DNA from: Candidatus Symbiothrix sp.
Lineage (GTDB): Bacteria; Bacteroidota; Bacteroidia; Bacteroidales; Azobacteroidaceae
Direction of reading: 5' to 3'
Length of the DNA: 37,791 bases
Assembly (NCBI GenBank): GCA_031272095.1
Contig: JAISUM010000050.1
Coordinates: forward strand, 1 to 37,791
The notes beneath the pieces are model-generated. The model was not told the origin of the DNA, searched no databases, and saw only the letters and a program-made list of their open reading frames with translations. The translations under genes and the position numbers were made by a program. Positions 7,307 through 15,924 of the stretch are shown piece after piece; position 1 is the first letter of the stretch; every line of letters begins with the position of its first letter.

Positions 7307-8764
7307 ATGAAAAACTTATTAATCATCCTCTGCATTTTCAACCTACAGTTCGCCGCCTACAGTTCGCCGTTCTCGATTTTTGATGCGGAAACGCCTGTGC
7401 GCGAAGTGCAAACCGATATGGGGATTGCCATGCAGCCCGACGAAAAAGTCCGCTGGATGCTCGACGACAAACTCGGTATGTTCATCCACTGGGGCTTGTA
7501 TGCAGGCGTGGCGCAAGGCGAATGGTATATGGAAAACAAAGGCGTTTCTCTCGAAGAATACCGCAAATTGGCATATCCCGAATCGGGCGAGCTGTATTTC
7601 GATGCCCGCGATTTTGACCCCAAAAAATGGGTAGCGCTGGCGCAAAAAATGGGCGCCCGTTATATGAATATGACTGCGCAACACCACGACGGCTATGCGC
7701 TTTTTGAAAGCAAATACATCAACGCTTTCACATCCAAACAGACGCACAACCGCGATTTTGTGCGCGAATATGTTGACGCCGTCCGTGCCGCAGGCTTAAA
7801 AGTCGGACTGTATAAAACGCTGATCAACTGGCGATTTGCCGGTTATTACGATGTTACGGGAACAGATTGCCAGCCCAACAAATTCGGCTACACAACGGCA
7901 GCGTGGCACAAAGAAAATGCGCGTCTGATGAAAGAAGAACTCTTTTGTCAAATCAAAGAGCTGATGAGCAATTACGGACGTATTGACCAGCTTTTTTGGG
8001 ATGGCGGTTGGTTAGCGCAACAAGGCACAGACGCTTCCGGCGCCTATTTCTGGGAGCCGGGGAAATATTTAGACCCCGCCAATCAATGGCAGGTCAATCC
8101 TTATTTTCAGGAATTGGATGACAACGGCAAAGCGCTGGGGTTGATGGGCATTGTGCGAAAATATCAACCCGATATTCTTGCCAACCTGCGCAGTGGATGG
8201 TGCGGCGACTATACTTGCGAAGAAGGCGGGGCGGCAGTCAAAGGCAAAATCCGGCAGGGTGTGGTGGAAAAATGCTTTACCATCACATCCGGCTGGGGCT
8301 ATACCAAAGCGATGGAAGATGAAAGCAGACTGATGTCCCTGCGCGAAATCAAACGGATTTTTGCCGACTGTATTGTGCGTAATATGTGCTGCCTGATCAA
8401 TGTCGGACCGGATCGACACGGCAACATCCCGCAGCCGATAGAAAAGCGTTTGAGCGAATTTGGCGAGTGGGTACATGCGGCAAGTGAAGCAATTTACGGC
8501 ACACGGGCGCTCTGGCAACCTGTTGATAATCAATACGGTTTCTGCTACAAAGACAATGTGATCTACATTTATTTTCTCGGCGGCTACACCGACCGCGAAT
8601 TTACCTTACCGACGCTCAATAAAGGCATCAAAGCTCGACAAGCCTATAACGTCCTCACAAAAGCGAAAGTCGAATTTGCGCAAAAAGGACAGACCATCAC
8701 ACTGAAAAACATCCACCCCATTCAAAACGACATCACTATCATCGCACTAATCACTAACCACTAA
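7307..8764 (+). CDS. Secreted GH29 alpha-L-fucosidase
   Basis: The 485-aa product fits the retaining exo-fucosidase family GH29, which removes terminal fucose from glycans. A signal peptide (MKNLLIILCIFNLQFAAYSS) is followed by the GH29 catalytic barrel. Diagnostic stretches are MFIHWGLYAG (about residue 58), TAQHHDGYALF (about 122) and QLFWDGGW (about 228), where the Asp of FWDG corresponds to the family nucleophile. A short beta domain follows. No T9SS tail is visible, so periplasmic or outer-membrane-exposed location is open. A perfect 14-bp tandem duplication (7342-7369) lies in the signal-peptide region, and the frame is open only with two copies. The last residues (ALITNH) and the stop are encoded by a heptamer tract. 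The gene is probably in one functional cluster with the upstream secreted proteins. Confidence 0.88.
   Translation: MKNLLIILCIFNLQFAAYSSPFSIFDAETPVREVQTDMGIAMQPDEKVRWMLDDKLGMFIHWGLYAGVAQGEWYMENKGVSLEEYRKLAYPESGELYFDARDFDPKKWVALAQKMGARYMNMTAQHHDGYALFESKYINAFTSKQTHNRDFVREYVDAVRAAGLKVGLYKTLINWRFAGYYDVTGTDCQPNKFGYTTAAWHKENARLMKEELFCQIKELMSNYGRIDQLFWDGGWLAQQGTDASGAYFWEPGKYLDPANQWQVNPYFQELDDNGKALGLMGIVRKYQPDILANLRSGWCGDYTCEEGGAAVKGKIRQGVVEKCFTITSGWGYTKAMEDESRLMSLREIKRIFADCIVRNMCCLINVGPDRHGNIPQPIEKRLSEFGEWVHAASEAIYGTRALWQPVDNQYGFCYKDNVIYIYFLGGYTDREFTLPTLNKGIKARQAYNVLTKAKVEFAQKGQTITLKNIHPIQNDITIIALITNH
7342..7369. repeat. 14-bp perfect tandem duplication in the fucosidase signal peptide
   Basis: CCTACAGTTCGCCG occurs twice back to back. 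Because 14 is not a multiple of three, loss of one copy would give an early TGA after about 21 codons, and a third copy would also break the frame. Confidence 0.85.
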
Positions 8765-8821
8765 TCACTAATCACTAATCACTAACCACTAACCACTAAC
8801 CACTAACCACTATTCACTAAT
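8745..8821. repeat. Heptamer tandem repeat CACTAAY, eleven units
   Basis: Eleven consecutive 7-mers, mostly CACTAAC or CACTAAT with one CACTATT. The tract begins six codons before the fucosidase stop and ends seven bases before the TATCTTTG box of the next gene. TAA occurs in every frame because 7 and 3 share no factor. Confidence 0.9.
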
Positions 8822-8827
8822 TATTAG

Positions 8828-8835
8828 TATCTTTG
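8828..8835 (+). promoter_or_regulatory. -7 promoter box for the beta-propeller lipoprotein
   Basis: TATCTTTG matches TAnnTTTG, 27 bases before the ATG at 8863. The upstream -33 region is replaced by the heptamer tract and has no TTG. The ORF-track TTG start at 8833 overlaps this box, which argues against it. Confidence 0.5.
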
Positions 8836-8862
8836 CAGCCGATTAATATATTACTAATAAAA

Positions 8863-10002
8863 ATGAAAAAAACTTTATGGATTGTATTTTGGTTGGTATT
8901 TTTGACAGCCTGCAACAAAACCGACAAAAAATTGCCGGACAACGACGCGGATTGGACAATATTTCGCGGCGATTCGGGATTGAGCGCTTATGCCGATGTC
9001 GAACTGCCCGACCAGCCGACGCTGTATTGGACATTCAAAAGTAACTCGCGAACCGCTTCTTCACCGGTGATTTATCGGCAAACCGCTTATTGGAGCGATA
9101 AACGCGGACATATCTATGGAATTGACAATCAGGGGATAGCAGTCTTCAATTACGATTTTGCCACCGCTATCGACGCAAGTCCTATGATCAGCGATTCCAT
9201 TCTTTTCATCGGACGGATCGACGGATGGATGAGCGCCCTCTCCTTGAGCCGCCAAGATACGCTTTGGAATTTTGAAACGCTCGGACAAATATCCGCATCC
9301 CCCAATACCGGTATTTTTCAAGGCAAAGAAGTCGTCGTATTCGGAAGCTACGACAATTTTCTTTATTGCGTAGATAAATATAGCGGAAAAGAAATAAACC
9401 GTTTTGAATCGGGTTATTACATCAATGGATCGGTTGCCGTGCAGAATAATTATTTTGTTTTGGGCGGATGCGATGCGTGGTTGCGGGTGTTCAATGGCGA
9501 AGACGGTGCCGCCTCCGACTCCTTGCAGCTTGATACTTATATTCCCGCTTCACCTGCTATCGACGGCAAGGAGGGCTACATCGCCGACCATTCGGGCAAT
9601 GTTTATGCTTTCTCCCTCGAAAACGGAAAAATCAGCCACCCCCGAAAAATCCTTACGGCAAGCGACAATAGCGGCGCTGTCGTATCTGTTCCGGCGCTGT
9701 CGGCTACCTGCATTTATATTCTTTCCGACGACAGACATCTGTATGCTATCCGTCGCGCCGACGGCAAAATTCTGTGGAAATACCTTCAAAAAGGAGATTC
9801 CGGCGAAAGTTCACCGCTCGTATGCCGTGACAAAATCATTTCCTGCACCCGCAACGGCATCGTATCTATTCTTGATGCGCACGACGGCTCGCTCCTTTGG
9901 GAATACGATACCGGCGAACCCATCACCGCCTCGCCTGCTGCCATCAAAGGCAGATTTTATATCTTGACCAACAAGGGCAGCTTATTTTGTTTCGGCAGTT
10001 GA
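8863..10002 (+). CDS. PQQ-like beta-propeller lipoprotein
   Basis: The product is 379 aa from ATG 8863. It has a lipoprotein signal (MKKTLWIVFWLVFLTAC, lipobox LTAC). The mature part is built of PQQ-enzyme-like beta-propeller repeats, seen as recurring blocks such as ASPMISDSILFIGRIDG, GSYDNFLYCVDKYSGKE and YAIRRADGKILWKY. This architecture resembles BamB and PQQ-dependent dehydrogenase propellers, but no cofactor-binding or catalytic signature was identified. A role as a periplasmic scaffold or binding protein is likely and the substrate is unknown. The ORF-track start at 8833 uses a TTG inside the promoter box and is rejected. Its 3' end overlaps the converging glycosyltransferase gene by 46 bases. 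Confidence 0.75.
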   Translation: MKKTLWIVFWLVFLTACNKTDKKLPDNDADWTIFRGDSGLSAYADVELPDQPTLYWTFKSNSRTASSPVIYRQTAYWSDKRGHIYGIDNQGIAVFNYDFATAIDASPMISDSILFIGRIDGWMSALSLSRQDTLWNFETLGQISASPNTGIFQGKEVVVFGSYDNFLYCVDKYSGKEINRFESGYYINGSVAVQNNYFVLGGCDAWLRVFNGEDGAASDSLQLDTYIPASPAIDGKEGYIADHSGNVYAFSLENGKISHPRKILTASDNSGAVVSVPALSATCIYILSDDRHLYAIRRADGKILWKYLQKGDSGESSPLVCRDKIISCTRNGIVSILDAHDGSLLWEYDTGEPITASPAAIKGRFYILTNKGSLFCFGS

Positions 10003-11276
10003 AAATCTGAAAGTCGGTTGCGGACGACATTGTATATTTTGTGTAATTTTTCCGCTTGTACCACACCATTGTAACGTGTTTTTGCGAGTTGAATGGCATT
10101 TCGGCGGCAGTCGTCCCATACATTTTGTGCAGTAAACAGCTCAATAATAGCGGCAGCAAGGCAATCGCAATCGTTGTGCGGATAGAGGACGCCACCGTTC
10201 CCCACAATTTCAGGAAACGAGCCGGTAGCAGGCTCCACGACCGGACGACCGGAGGCAAAAGCTTCGCAAACATACAGTCCTACCCCCTCGTCGAAAGTGA
10301 TCGGCACGCAAACGGCTGAGGTCTCCTTATAAAATGCCGCATGTTCGCTCAAACTGTAAGTGTCGTGCCAAATCACATCATCGCTATAGGCTTGAAGAAT
10401 GTGTCGCACTTTGCGCAAAAATTTCTTGTCCGCGCCCGAAAAACCACCGCCAATGCGCAACTTTAAGTGCGGAATATTGCCGGATTGTTTGACTTTTACA
10501 AACGCTTTCGCCAAAATATCCAGCCCGTCCAAAACATTCATTCGATAGAAAAAACCGATGGTCGGATCTGCGGGATAGTGTTCGGAGGCGTATTTTTCGA
10601 TATCCAAACCCGGATATACCACTTCAATTTGCCCCTCCAACGGAAAACGGGTAAGTACAGCCGCTTTGTAAAATTCGCTCGATACCACAAAGCGGTCGAT
10701 GTATTTGATGTTCTCGGCGATGCCCCGCCAAGCGTTTTCTGCCTCTTTGCCCAGCGCATTGATCCAAATTTCTTCGTCTTGCAGCGAACATACCACCGGA
10801 ATGTTCATTGCTTGTTTGATTTCTTTGGCGATGCCGATCACAAGGCTGCTCGACAGCTGCACCACATCAGGGCGTTCGTGCTGCCGGATCCATTCGATAA
10901 GTTCGCTCACATGTTTTTTGAACACAAGGTCGTCGCCGTTGATCATCGACAAAGTCATGTCTTCCATTCCTTCCGACGAGGTGCTGCCGGAAAAAGAAGC
11001 TGCCAAATCTAAAAAACGATCGGAATTAAGCCGACGTTCCATCCATTTGGGCATGGATTTCTTTTTGAAAAATTTCTGCGTAACATACAGCGAGATAGCC
11101 GGAAAAAACAGAGGCGTATCTGCACGGAACGACTTGTCTTTCAAGGGTAAATAGAGTGGCATCACGACGATATCGTGTCCTGCTTTCCGCAATGAATTTG
11201 CCTGTAGATTATCGCGAAAACAGTTGCCGCAATAAAACGCATCACCCGATCCGGGTACTATAAATAATATTTTCAT
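9957..11276 (-). CDS. GT4-family glycosyltransferase
   Basis: The 439-aa product has the GT-B fold layout of a retaining GT4 glycosyltransferase. The N-terminal domain starts MKILFIVPGSGDAFYCGNC. The C-terminal nucleotide-sugar domain has DPTIGFFYRMNVLDGLD (about 235) and the E-x7-E element DEGVGLYVCEAFASGRPVVEP (about 345). No signal peptide or membrane segment is evident, so it is probably cytoplasmic or membrane-associated. Donor and acceptor cannot be told. It starts seven bases after the stop of the large permease gene, so it is very probably cotranscribed with the ABC transporter. The pairing suggests cell-envelope glycan assembly, but this is inference. Confidence 0.82.
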   Translation of the reverse strand: MKILFIVPGSGDAFYCGNCFRDNLQANSLRKAGHDIVVMPLYLPLKDKSFRADTPLFFPAISLYVTQKFFKKKSMPKWMERRLNSDRFLDLAASFSGSTSSEGMEDMTLSMINGDDLVFKKHVSELIEWIRQHERPDVVQLSSSLVIGIAKEIKQAMNIPVVCSLQDEEIWINALGKEAENAWRGIAENIKYIDRFVVSSEFYKAAVLTRFPLEGQIEVVYPGLDIEKYASEHYPADPTIGFFYRMNVLDGLDILAKAFVKVKQSGNIPHLKLRIGGGFSGADKKFLRKVRHILQAYSDDVIWHDTYSLSEHAAFYKETSAVCVPITFDEGVGLYVCEAFASGRPVVEPATGSFPEIVGNGGVLYPHNDCDCLAAAIIELFTAQNVWDDCRRNAIQLAKTRYNGVVQAEKLHKIYNVVRNRLSDFQLPKQNKLPLLVKI

Positions 11277-11283
11277 TTCTCAA

Positions 11284-14244
11284 TCATCTTTTGAATGAAT
11301 GTTCTACTTCTTTTCCGACCATTCGCGCAATCAAAAACCATGCGCCCGCCATCAGCAACAGCATAAAAAGCAATGCCGTCAGCCAAATATCGAGGCTCAC
11401 GTTGGCGATACTGCCACTGATGCCCGCTAACGACAAGACCACGCCACAAGCAATCGCCGATACCGGTATGATGCGGTTTTCGGCTGTCAGTAAAGCCTTT
11501 ATCTTTTTTTCGGTGAAACCCAGCGACCGATACAGTGCGATTTGCTCTGCGCGGGACGCCAAACTTTTTCGCAGAATAATGATAAAACTCATCACGCCAA
11601 TCAGCAATCCCAAACCGCCCAAAGTGAGGAAAATGGTCAGATAGGTGTCCGTTACGCTGTTAAATTCTTGCAGTCGCCGAGCGGTAGGCATCACGCGGAC
11701 GCCATATTCGTGGAGCGCTTGGGATATTTGCTTTTGCACCCTTCCGATGTCAGCCTCTTTCACCTTCAACAAGGCGATTTCGCTCCCCGTAATTTCGCTC
11801 CATATCTCTGAAAATAAGTCCTTGTCCATCAATAAATTACCTTGAAAAATAGAGTTTTGCAAGGAGGCGGAAATTTGTAAATAGACCGTCCTGCCATTGC
11901 CGGATTCGTAACGAATGGTATCGCCGATTTTTCGCTGCAAGCCCCACAACAAAGTCGTTTCATCTACTACTACCGGATAGACGGAATCGTGCGCGACGCA
12001 TAAGCTATCAAAAGCATTAATGCTTTCTTTATAAATGTTTTGCAAGATTTTAAAATCGCTGTGTTTGAAAATATTCATATCCAATCCAAGTACGGTTGCC
12101 TGCGTAACTTTATTCAGATTCAGGCAGCTGGCGTCGTCGGCGCTATAGCGAAACGCCTGCAAAATCTGCACATCGTCCGGCAAATCGGTGAGCGCCAACT
12201 TGTTACGTCCTTCTCGATCGGCAATATTATGATAAATCGGAAGGCTGCTTTCGCACCACAATGAGTAACCGCCCGTACCACTCTTCAGTTGCGAACTGTC
12301 GGCAAATCCGCGCCTGTTCAGCCCAACCGAAAAAACAATCAGAACGCCCGACGCCAATGTTGCAAATGACAGCCATGCCCGTTTTTTGTTGGCTTGCAAT
12401 TCCGCCCATATCAATCGTTTTTGGGCAAACGGTTTTATTTGGTGAATTGTCATCTGCTTTATTTTCAAGTCTGTATTTGTTTTCTTTACGGCACGGACAA
12501 TGCTTATTCGCAAGAGAAACAAGGCAATCGCCGAACCTGCGATCCACGCCGCAAAGAGCGATGATATGCTCGAAAAAAATGTGAATCCGCCGGTATGAAC
12601 GGCGCCGTTCCAAAGGCTGTTTAAAAGTAACAATATCAACATGGTATAACCTGCACCCGCCACTACGCCCGGCAACGAGGCGCGGAAAACTACTCCTGCC
12701 GATTCCTTCCAAAGCATTTTGACAATCCGTTTTTCGGGAAACCCCAAAGCTCGTATCAAAGCAAATTCATTCCGACGATGAAACATCATTTCCGACAGCG
12801 GCACCAACATCAGCATAACAGCTGCAAACACAATAAAAATCCCCAACGAGAAAAAAAGCGATGCAAAATCGATGCCATTGCGGGCAGCTGTCAGCCCTGC
12901 CTCTTGCGGATGAATTAGCTGAATTCCCAACATGGATGGCTGCAAATGACTCATATTCGGACTGTTACGAAAACGCAAGGCGGTCGCGTTGCCATACACA
13001 TTGCTCCATTTGTCGGCAACCGCAGCGTAGGCTACAATCGCTTTGGGAGCAGTGCGATATTTTGCCCAATAGTCTTCGTCGGCTTTGGTGATGCGGCTCA
13101 AATCTATCGGTAAATCGCTGTCCCAATCCGTGCATTTTTCCACATCCGACAATCCGGGAAAATCGGCGCTTAAAGTTTTATCGGCAACCAACTGCGCTAT
13201 CGGCACAATATCAACGACTTGGCAGCGAACAGCCTCTTCGCGCAAAATTTTCAGGTCGCCCGAAACGAAAAAGCGCAATTCGATACTGTCGTTTTTTTTG
13301 ACATGCAAATGTTCGGCGGTATAGTCTGATAGTATTATTTCATTGTGAGTCAATCGTTTACCGTTGAACTCGTCCATCGCCGTAACAAACGAATAGGGAA
13401 GCGTATCTCCCGCTGCCGCCAACGAATTGACCATGTAGGAAAACAGGCGATTGACCTTCGGATTGTCTGTAACGAGCGATTCGACCAAATCGCGTTGCAA
13501 AAAAATTCTGTCCGAGCTGATTTCTACCGTGTTGCCATTTGCGCTTTCTTTGATGCCCGACATGGCAGGTGTCCAAACTTGGGCAAAATCAGACGCAGAG
13601 ATATTTTTTTCGGAAAGAATCAGATTGCTTCTTCCTTCTACTTTCAGGCTGATAGCCAAGTCGTTACGATTTACGAAAATATTGCAGGGAATGATTTGTT
13701 CGTTTTTCAGATTTAAGTTTGCCCCGTCTTTCACCTCGACAATACCGGCGTATGACAAGCGCATCGAGGTCGTATAATTGTCCGAAACAAACAAGGAACC
13801 GGAAGGCGTCAGACCGGTCGCAGGCAAGCGCAAGGTCAAATCCGCCGTTTGCTGTTTGTTCAAAGAGAGTTCTTCGGCAAGCGTCGCATTGATTTTCGCG
13901 CTACCGGCAGGAATATCTCGCTTGTCCATCCCCCAGACCATCACGGGAATCAGGCGTCCGAAATTGGAAATAAAACCTTGACTTAACAATACCGCCTGCG
14001 CTTTGTTTTCAAACAGCGGCATGTCTGCAAGCGTGGCGTCAAAAAATGAATTTTTTGCAAAAATGACGGTCTCCGTATTGCCAATCCGTTCATGCACCCG
14101 TTTGATCAAGGTATAACGCACCGATTCGCCGATCATCAGACTGCCTGCAATGACGGCTGTCATTATCAGCGTTGCCGCCATAATCAGTTGATAATAACGA
14201 CGATAATACTTCACGTTGGCTCCGGTCAGCACCTTCAATTTCAC
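11284..14244 (-). CDS. Large FtsX-type ABC transporter permease
   Basis: The 986-aa product is an ABC permease with two FtsX units. An N-terminal membrane helix (LIMAATLIMTAVIAGSL) precedes a large periplasmic domain of about 430 residues. A helix group at about 460-590 (FFSLGIFIVFAAVMLMLVPL and following), another helix near 640 with a second periplasmic domain, and a final three-helix FtsX unit (IFLTLGGLGLLIGVMSFIII to LLFMLLLMAGAWFLIA) come next. The arrangement resembles the YbbP-like double permease more than the shorter MacB. The start overlaps the ATPase stop as ATGA, indicating translational coupling. Such transporters usually act on lipids, lipoproteins or envelope-stress substrates; the substrate here is unknown. 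Confidence 0.82.
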   Translation of the reverse strand: MKLKVLTGANVKYYRRYYQLIMAATLIMTAVIAGSLMIGESVRYTLIKRVHERIGNTETVIFAKNSFFDATLADMPLFENKAQAVLLSQGFISNFGRLIPVMVWGMDKRDIPAGSAKINATLAEELSLNKQQTADLTLRLPATGLTPSGSLFVSDNYTTSMRLSYAGIVEVKDGANLNLKNEQIIPCNIFVNRNDLAISLKVEGRSNLILSEKNISASDFAQVWTPAMSGIKESANGNTVEISSDRIFLQRDLVESLVTDNPKVNRLFSYMVNSLAAAGDTLPYSFVTAMDEFNGKRLTHNEIILSDYTAEHLHVKKNDSIELRFFVSGDLKILREEAVRCQVVDIVPIAQLVADKTLSADFPGLSDVEKCTDWDSDLPIDLSRITKADEDYWAKYRTAPKAIVAYAAVADKWSNVYGNATALRFRNSPNMSHLQPSMLGIQLIHPQEAGLTAARNGIDFASLFFSLGIFIVFAAVMLMLVPLSEMMFHRRNEFALIRALGFPEKRIVKMLWKESAGVVFRASLPGVVAGAGYTMLILLLLNSLWNGAVHTGGFTFFSSISSLFAAWIAGSAIALFLLRISIVRAVKKTNTDLKIKQMTIHQIKPFAQKRLIWAELQANKKRAWLSFATLASGVLIVFSVGLNRRGFADSSQLKSGTGGYSLWCESSLPIYHNIADREGRNKLALTDLPDDVQILQAFRYSADDASCLNLNKVTQATVLGLDMNIFKHSDFKILQNIYKESINAFDSLCVAHDSVYPVVVDETTLLWGLQRKIGDTIRYESGNGRTVYLQISASLQNSIFQGNLLMDKDLFSEIWSEITGSEIALLKVKEADIGRVQKQISQALHEYGVRVMPTARRLQEFNSVTDTYLTIFLTLGGLGLLIGVMSFIIILRKSLASRAEQIALYRSLGFTEKKIKALLTAENRIIPVSAIACGVVLSLAGISGSIANVSLDIWLTALLFMLLLMAGAWFLIARMVGKEVEHSFKR

Positions 14245-14909
14245 GATAGCAATCCGTTTTTAAGGGTGAGTATCCGACTTGCTGCCGCAACCGTTTCTGC
14301 CGAATGACTGACCATGACGATCGTTGTGCCAAGTTCGCGGTTGATTTTTTGCAAAAACGCCACGATTTTTCGGGCATTTTCCGCGTCTAATTGTCCGGTA
14401 GGTTCATCGGCAAGCAGGATTGTCGGTTGCATTATCAAGGCGCGACATAAGGCGGCACGACCGGCTTCTCCACCTGATATTTCCGCCGGATATTGTCGCA
14501 ACAAAGCGCTGATTCCCGCCATTTCCATCAAAAATTGTGCATAGTTTAACTGCTCGCTTGACGGTCGGGATTGAAACGCCAGCGTCGGCAACAGGATATT
14601 GTCGCGCACTGACAGCTGGGGCATCAGGCGGTGTTCCTGAAAGACAAAACCAATTTTGCGGTTGCGAATTTCGGCATAATCTGTCCGTCCGGCAACAAAA
14701 ACCATTTCGCCGTCAAGCACATAACTGCCGCTGTCGGGGGATGTCAAAGTTCCGAGAATGGACAGCAAAGTCGTTTTTCCAGACCCGGAAGCGCCGGTAA
14801 TCGCTACAAATTCACCGCGACCGACCGACAATTGCAGCCCGCGCAACACCTGTAAGCGATGGTTCGCTCCATCAGGATAAGTTTTAACAATATCGCACAA
14901 TGTTATCAT
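14241..14909 (-). CDS. ABC transporter ATP-binding protein (LolD/MacB/YbbA type)
   Basis: The 222-aa product carries all the main nucleotide-binding motifs: Walker A GASGSGKTT (residues about 39-47), a Q-loop in VFQEHRLMP, the signature ISGGEAGR (about 143), Walker B TILLADEPTGQLD (about 158) and an H-loop in VSHSAE. The signature has AGR where LolD-type proteins usually have QQR. It is a cytoplasmic ATPase for the adjacent permease and its stop overlaps that gene's start by four bases. A -7 box on the minus strand at 14938-14945 lies upstream of the ATG. Confidence 0.9.
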   Translation of the reverse strand: MITLCDIVKTYPDGANHRLQVLRGLQLSVGRGEFVAITGASGSGKTTLLSILGTLTSPDSGSYVLDGEMVFVAGRTDYAEIRNRKIGFVFQEHRLMPQLSVRDNILLPTLAFQSRPSSEQLNYAQFLMEMAGISALLRQYPAEISGGEAGRAALCRALIMQPTILLADEPTGQLDAENARKIVAFLQKINRELGTTIVMVSHSAETVAAASRILTLKNGLLS

Positions 14910-14937
14910 ATTTCATTGATTTGATTTTAGAAGACTA

Positions 14938-14945
14938 CAAAGATA
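14938..14945 (-). promoter_or_regulatory. -7 promoter box of the ABC/glycosyltransferase operon
   Basis: The minus strand reads TATCTTTG about 28 bases upstream of the ATPase start. No clear -33 TTG is found at the standard distance. Confidence 0.5.
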
Positions 14946-14965
14946 ATCATTTTTTTCGCTAAATG

Positions 14966-14996
14966 TTGTGTAATCAAAATTTTTGTACTAATTTTG
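14966..14996 (+). promoter_or_regulatory. Bacteroidota-type promoter for the AraC-like regulator
   Basis: TTG (14966-14968), a 20-base spacer and TAATTTTG (14989-14996) match the -33/-7 arrangement of Bacteroidota primary promoters. The start codon of the regulator lies at 15045. It is divergent from the ABC operon promoter. Confidence 0.6.
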
Positions 14997-15044
14997 CAGC
15001 GAATTTCAACGCCGGTTATAATCTTTTTAATATAGTGATAGTTT

Positions 15045-15810
15045 ATGAAGATCCATTTTAAAAAAAATCTCGAAAATTTAATCCTTTTGTTCCTGATTTT
15101 TGTCATTGTGGCATGCAGCGCGTTCACAATCCTCTATGTTTTTATTGGTTTTAAAATCGCCTTTTTTTACGAATTAATGTTAGCATTAGCCAATTTTATC
15201 TGGTTGATTACCCTCCGAAATGCCTCTTATAAGGAAATGCGGATTTCGGCGCGGCTCTATCTGAATTTGATGACCGTTTTACTCTATCCGCTCCTCTTGA
15301 TCAATTACAAAACCGGTCCGCCCACCTCGCTGATGTATTATCTCCTAATCCCGCTCGGGATGTTGCTGTTTGACAAACGAAAAAATCTTTGGATATTAAT
15401 CGTAAAAAACGTTCATCGTTACTCCCACCTTCGACTTTGAGTTCGACGATAGTGTCGGACAATCTGAAGATCGCCGCCAAATCTTGCTCTCCAAGATTCT
15501 GAATTATTATGAGCGGCGCCAGGCTTTTACTCACAATGATTTCACGCTTTCGCAACTGTCCAACGACTTAAATTCAAACAATCTGTATGTCGGACAGGCA
15601 ATTGCGCTGACCGGTATGAATTTTTCCGAATTTACCAACAAATACCGCGTCGAAATGGTCAAAAAAATGATCGCACAAGGCGACTTGAACAAATATGCGT
15701 TCCGTCATATCTATACCAAAGCAGGCTTCCGTTCGCAAAGCGCTTTTAATGAAAATTTTAAAAAATTTGAAGGCATGACACCCAATGAATATAAAAAGAA
15801 ACGGAGGTAG
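15045..15810 (+). pseudogene. Frameshifted membrane-anchored AraC-type regulator
   Basis: Two ORFs belong together. The first (15045-15440) encodes an N-terminal basic stretch and about four membrane helices (LILLFLIFVIVACSAFTILYVFIGF, then FELMLALANFIWL-like, LYLNLMTVLLYPLLLI, LMYYLLIPLGMLLF). The second frame, open from about 15400 to 15810, encodes KTFIVTPTFDFEFDD followed by an AraC/XylS helix-turn-helix domain ending RSQSAFNENFKKFEGMTPNEYKKKRR. The switch lies at an A6 run (15405-15410). With five A the reading becomes ILIVKTFIVTPTFDF and the protein is continuous at about 254 aa. Full-length relatives in Bacteroidota place helices before an AraC domain. The break may be a true mutation, a variable tract or a sequencing error. 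The stop codon starts a long heptamer tract. Confidence 0.65.
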
Positions 15811-15906
15811 TGGTTAGTGATTAGTGGTTAGTGATTAGTGGTTAGTGATTAGTGGTTAGTGATTAGTGGTTAGTGATTAGTGGTTAGTGATTAGTGGTTA
15901 GTGATT
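15808..15906. repeat. Tandem repeat: seven perfect TAGTGGTTAGTGAT units
   Basis: Seven perfect 14-bp units (fourteen heptamers) begin exactly with the TAG stop of the AraC-like reading frame and end about 19 bases before the aroB stop. It is the longest and most regular of the heptamer tracts, lying between convergent genes. Confidence 0.92.
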
Positions 15907-15924
15907 GCGACTTCTTAGGCTTTT

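Noticed and set aside
15808-15906. Possible CRISPR array
   Set aside because: The units are 14 bp back to back with no unique spacers, so this is a simple tandem repeat, and there are no cas genes.
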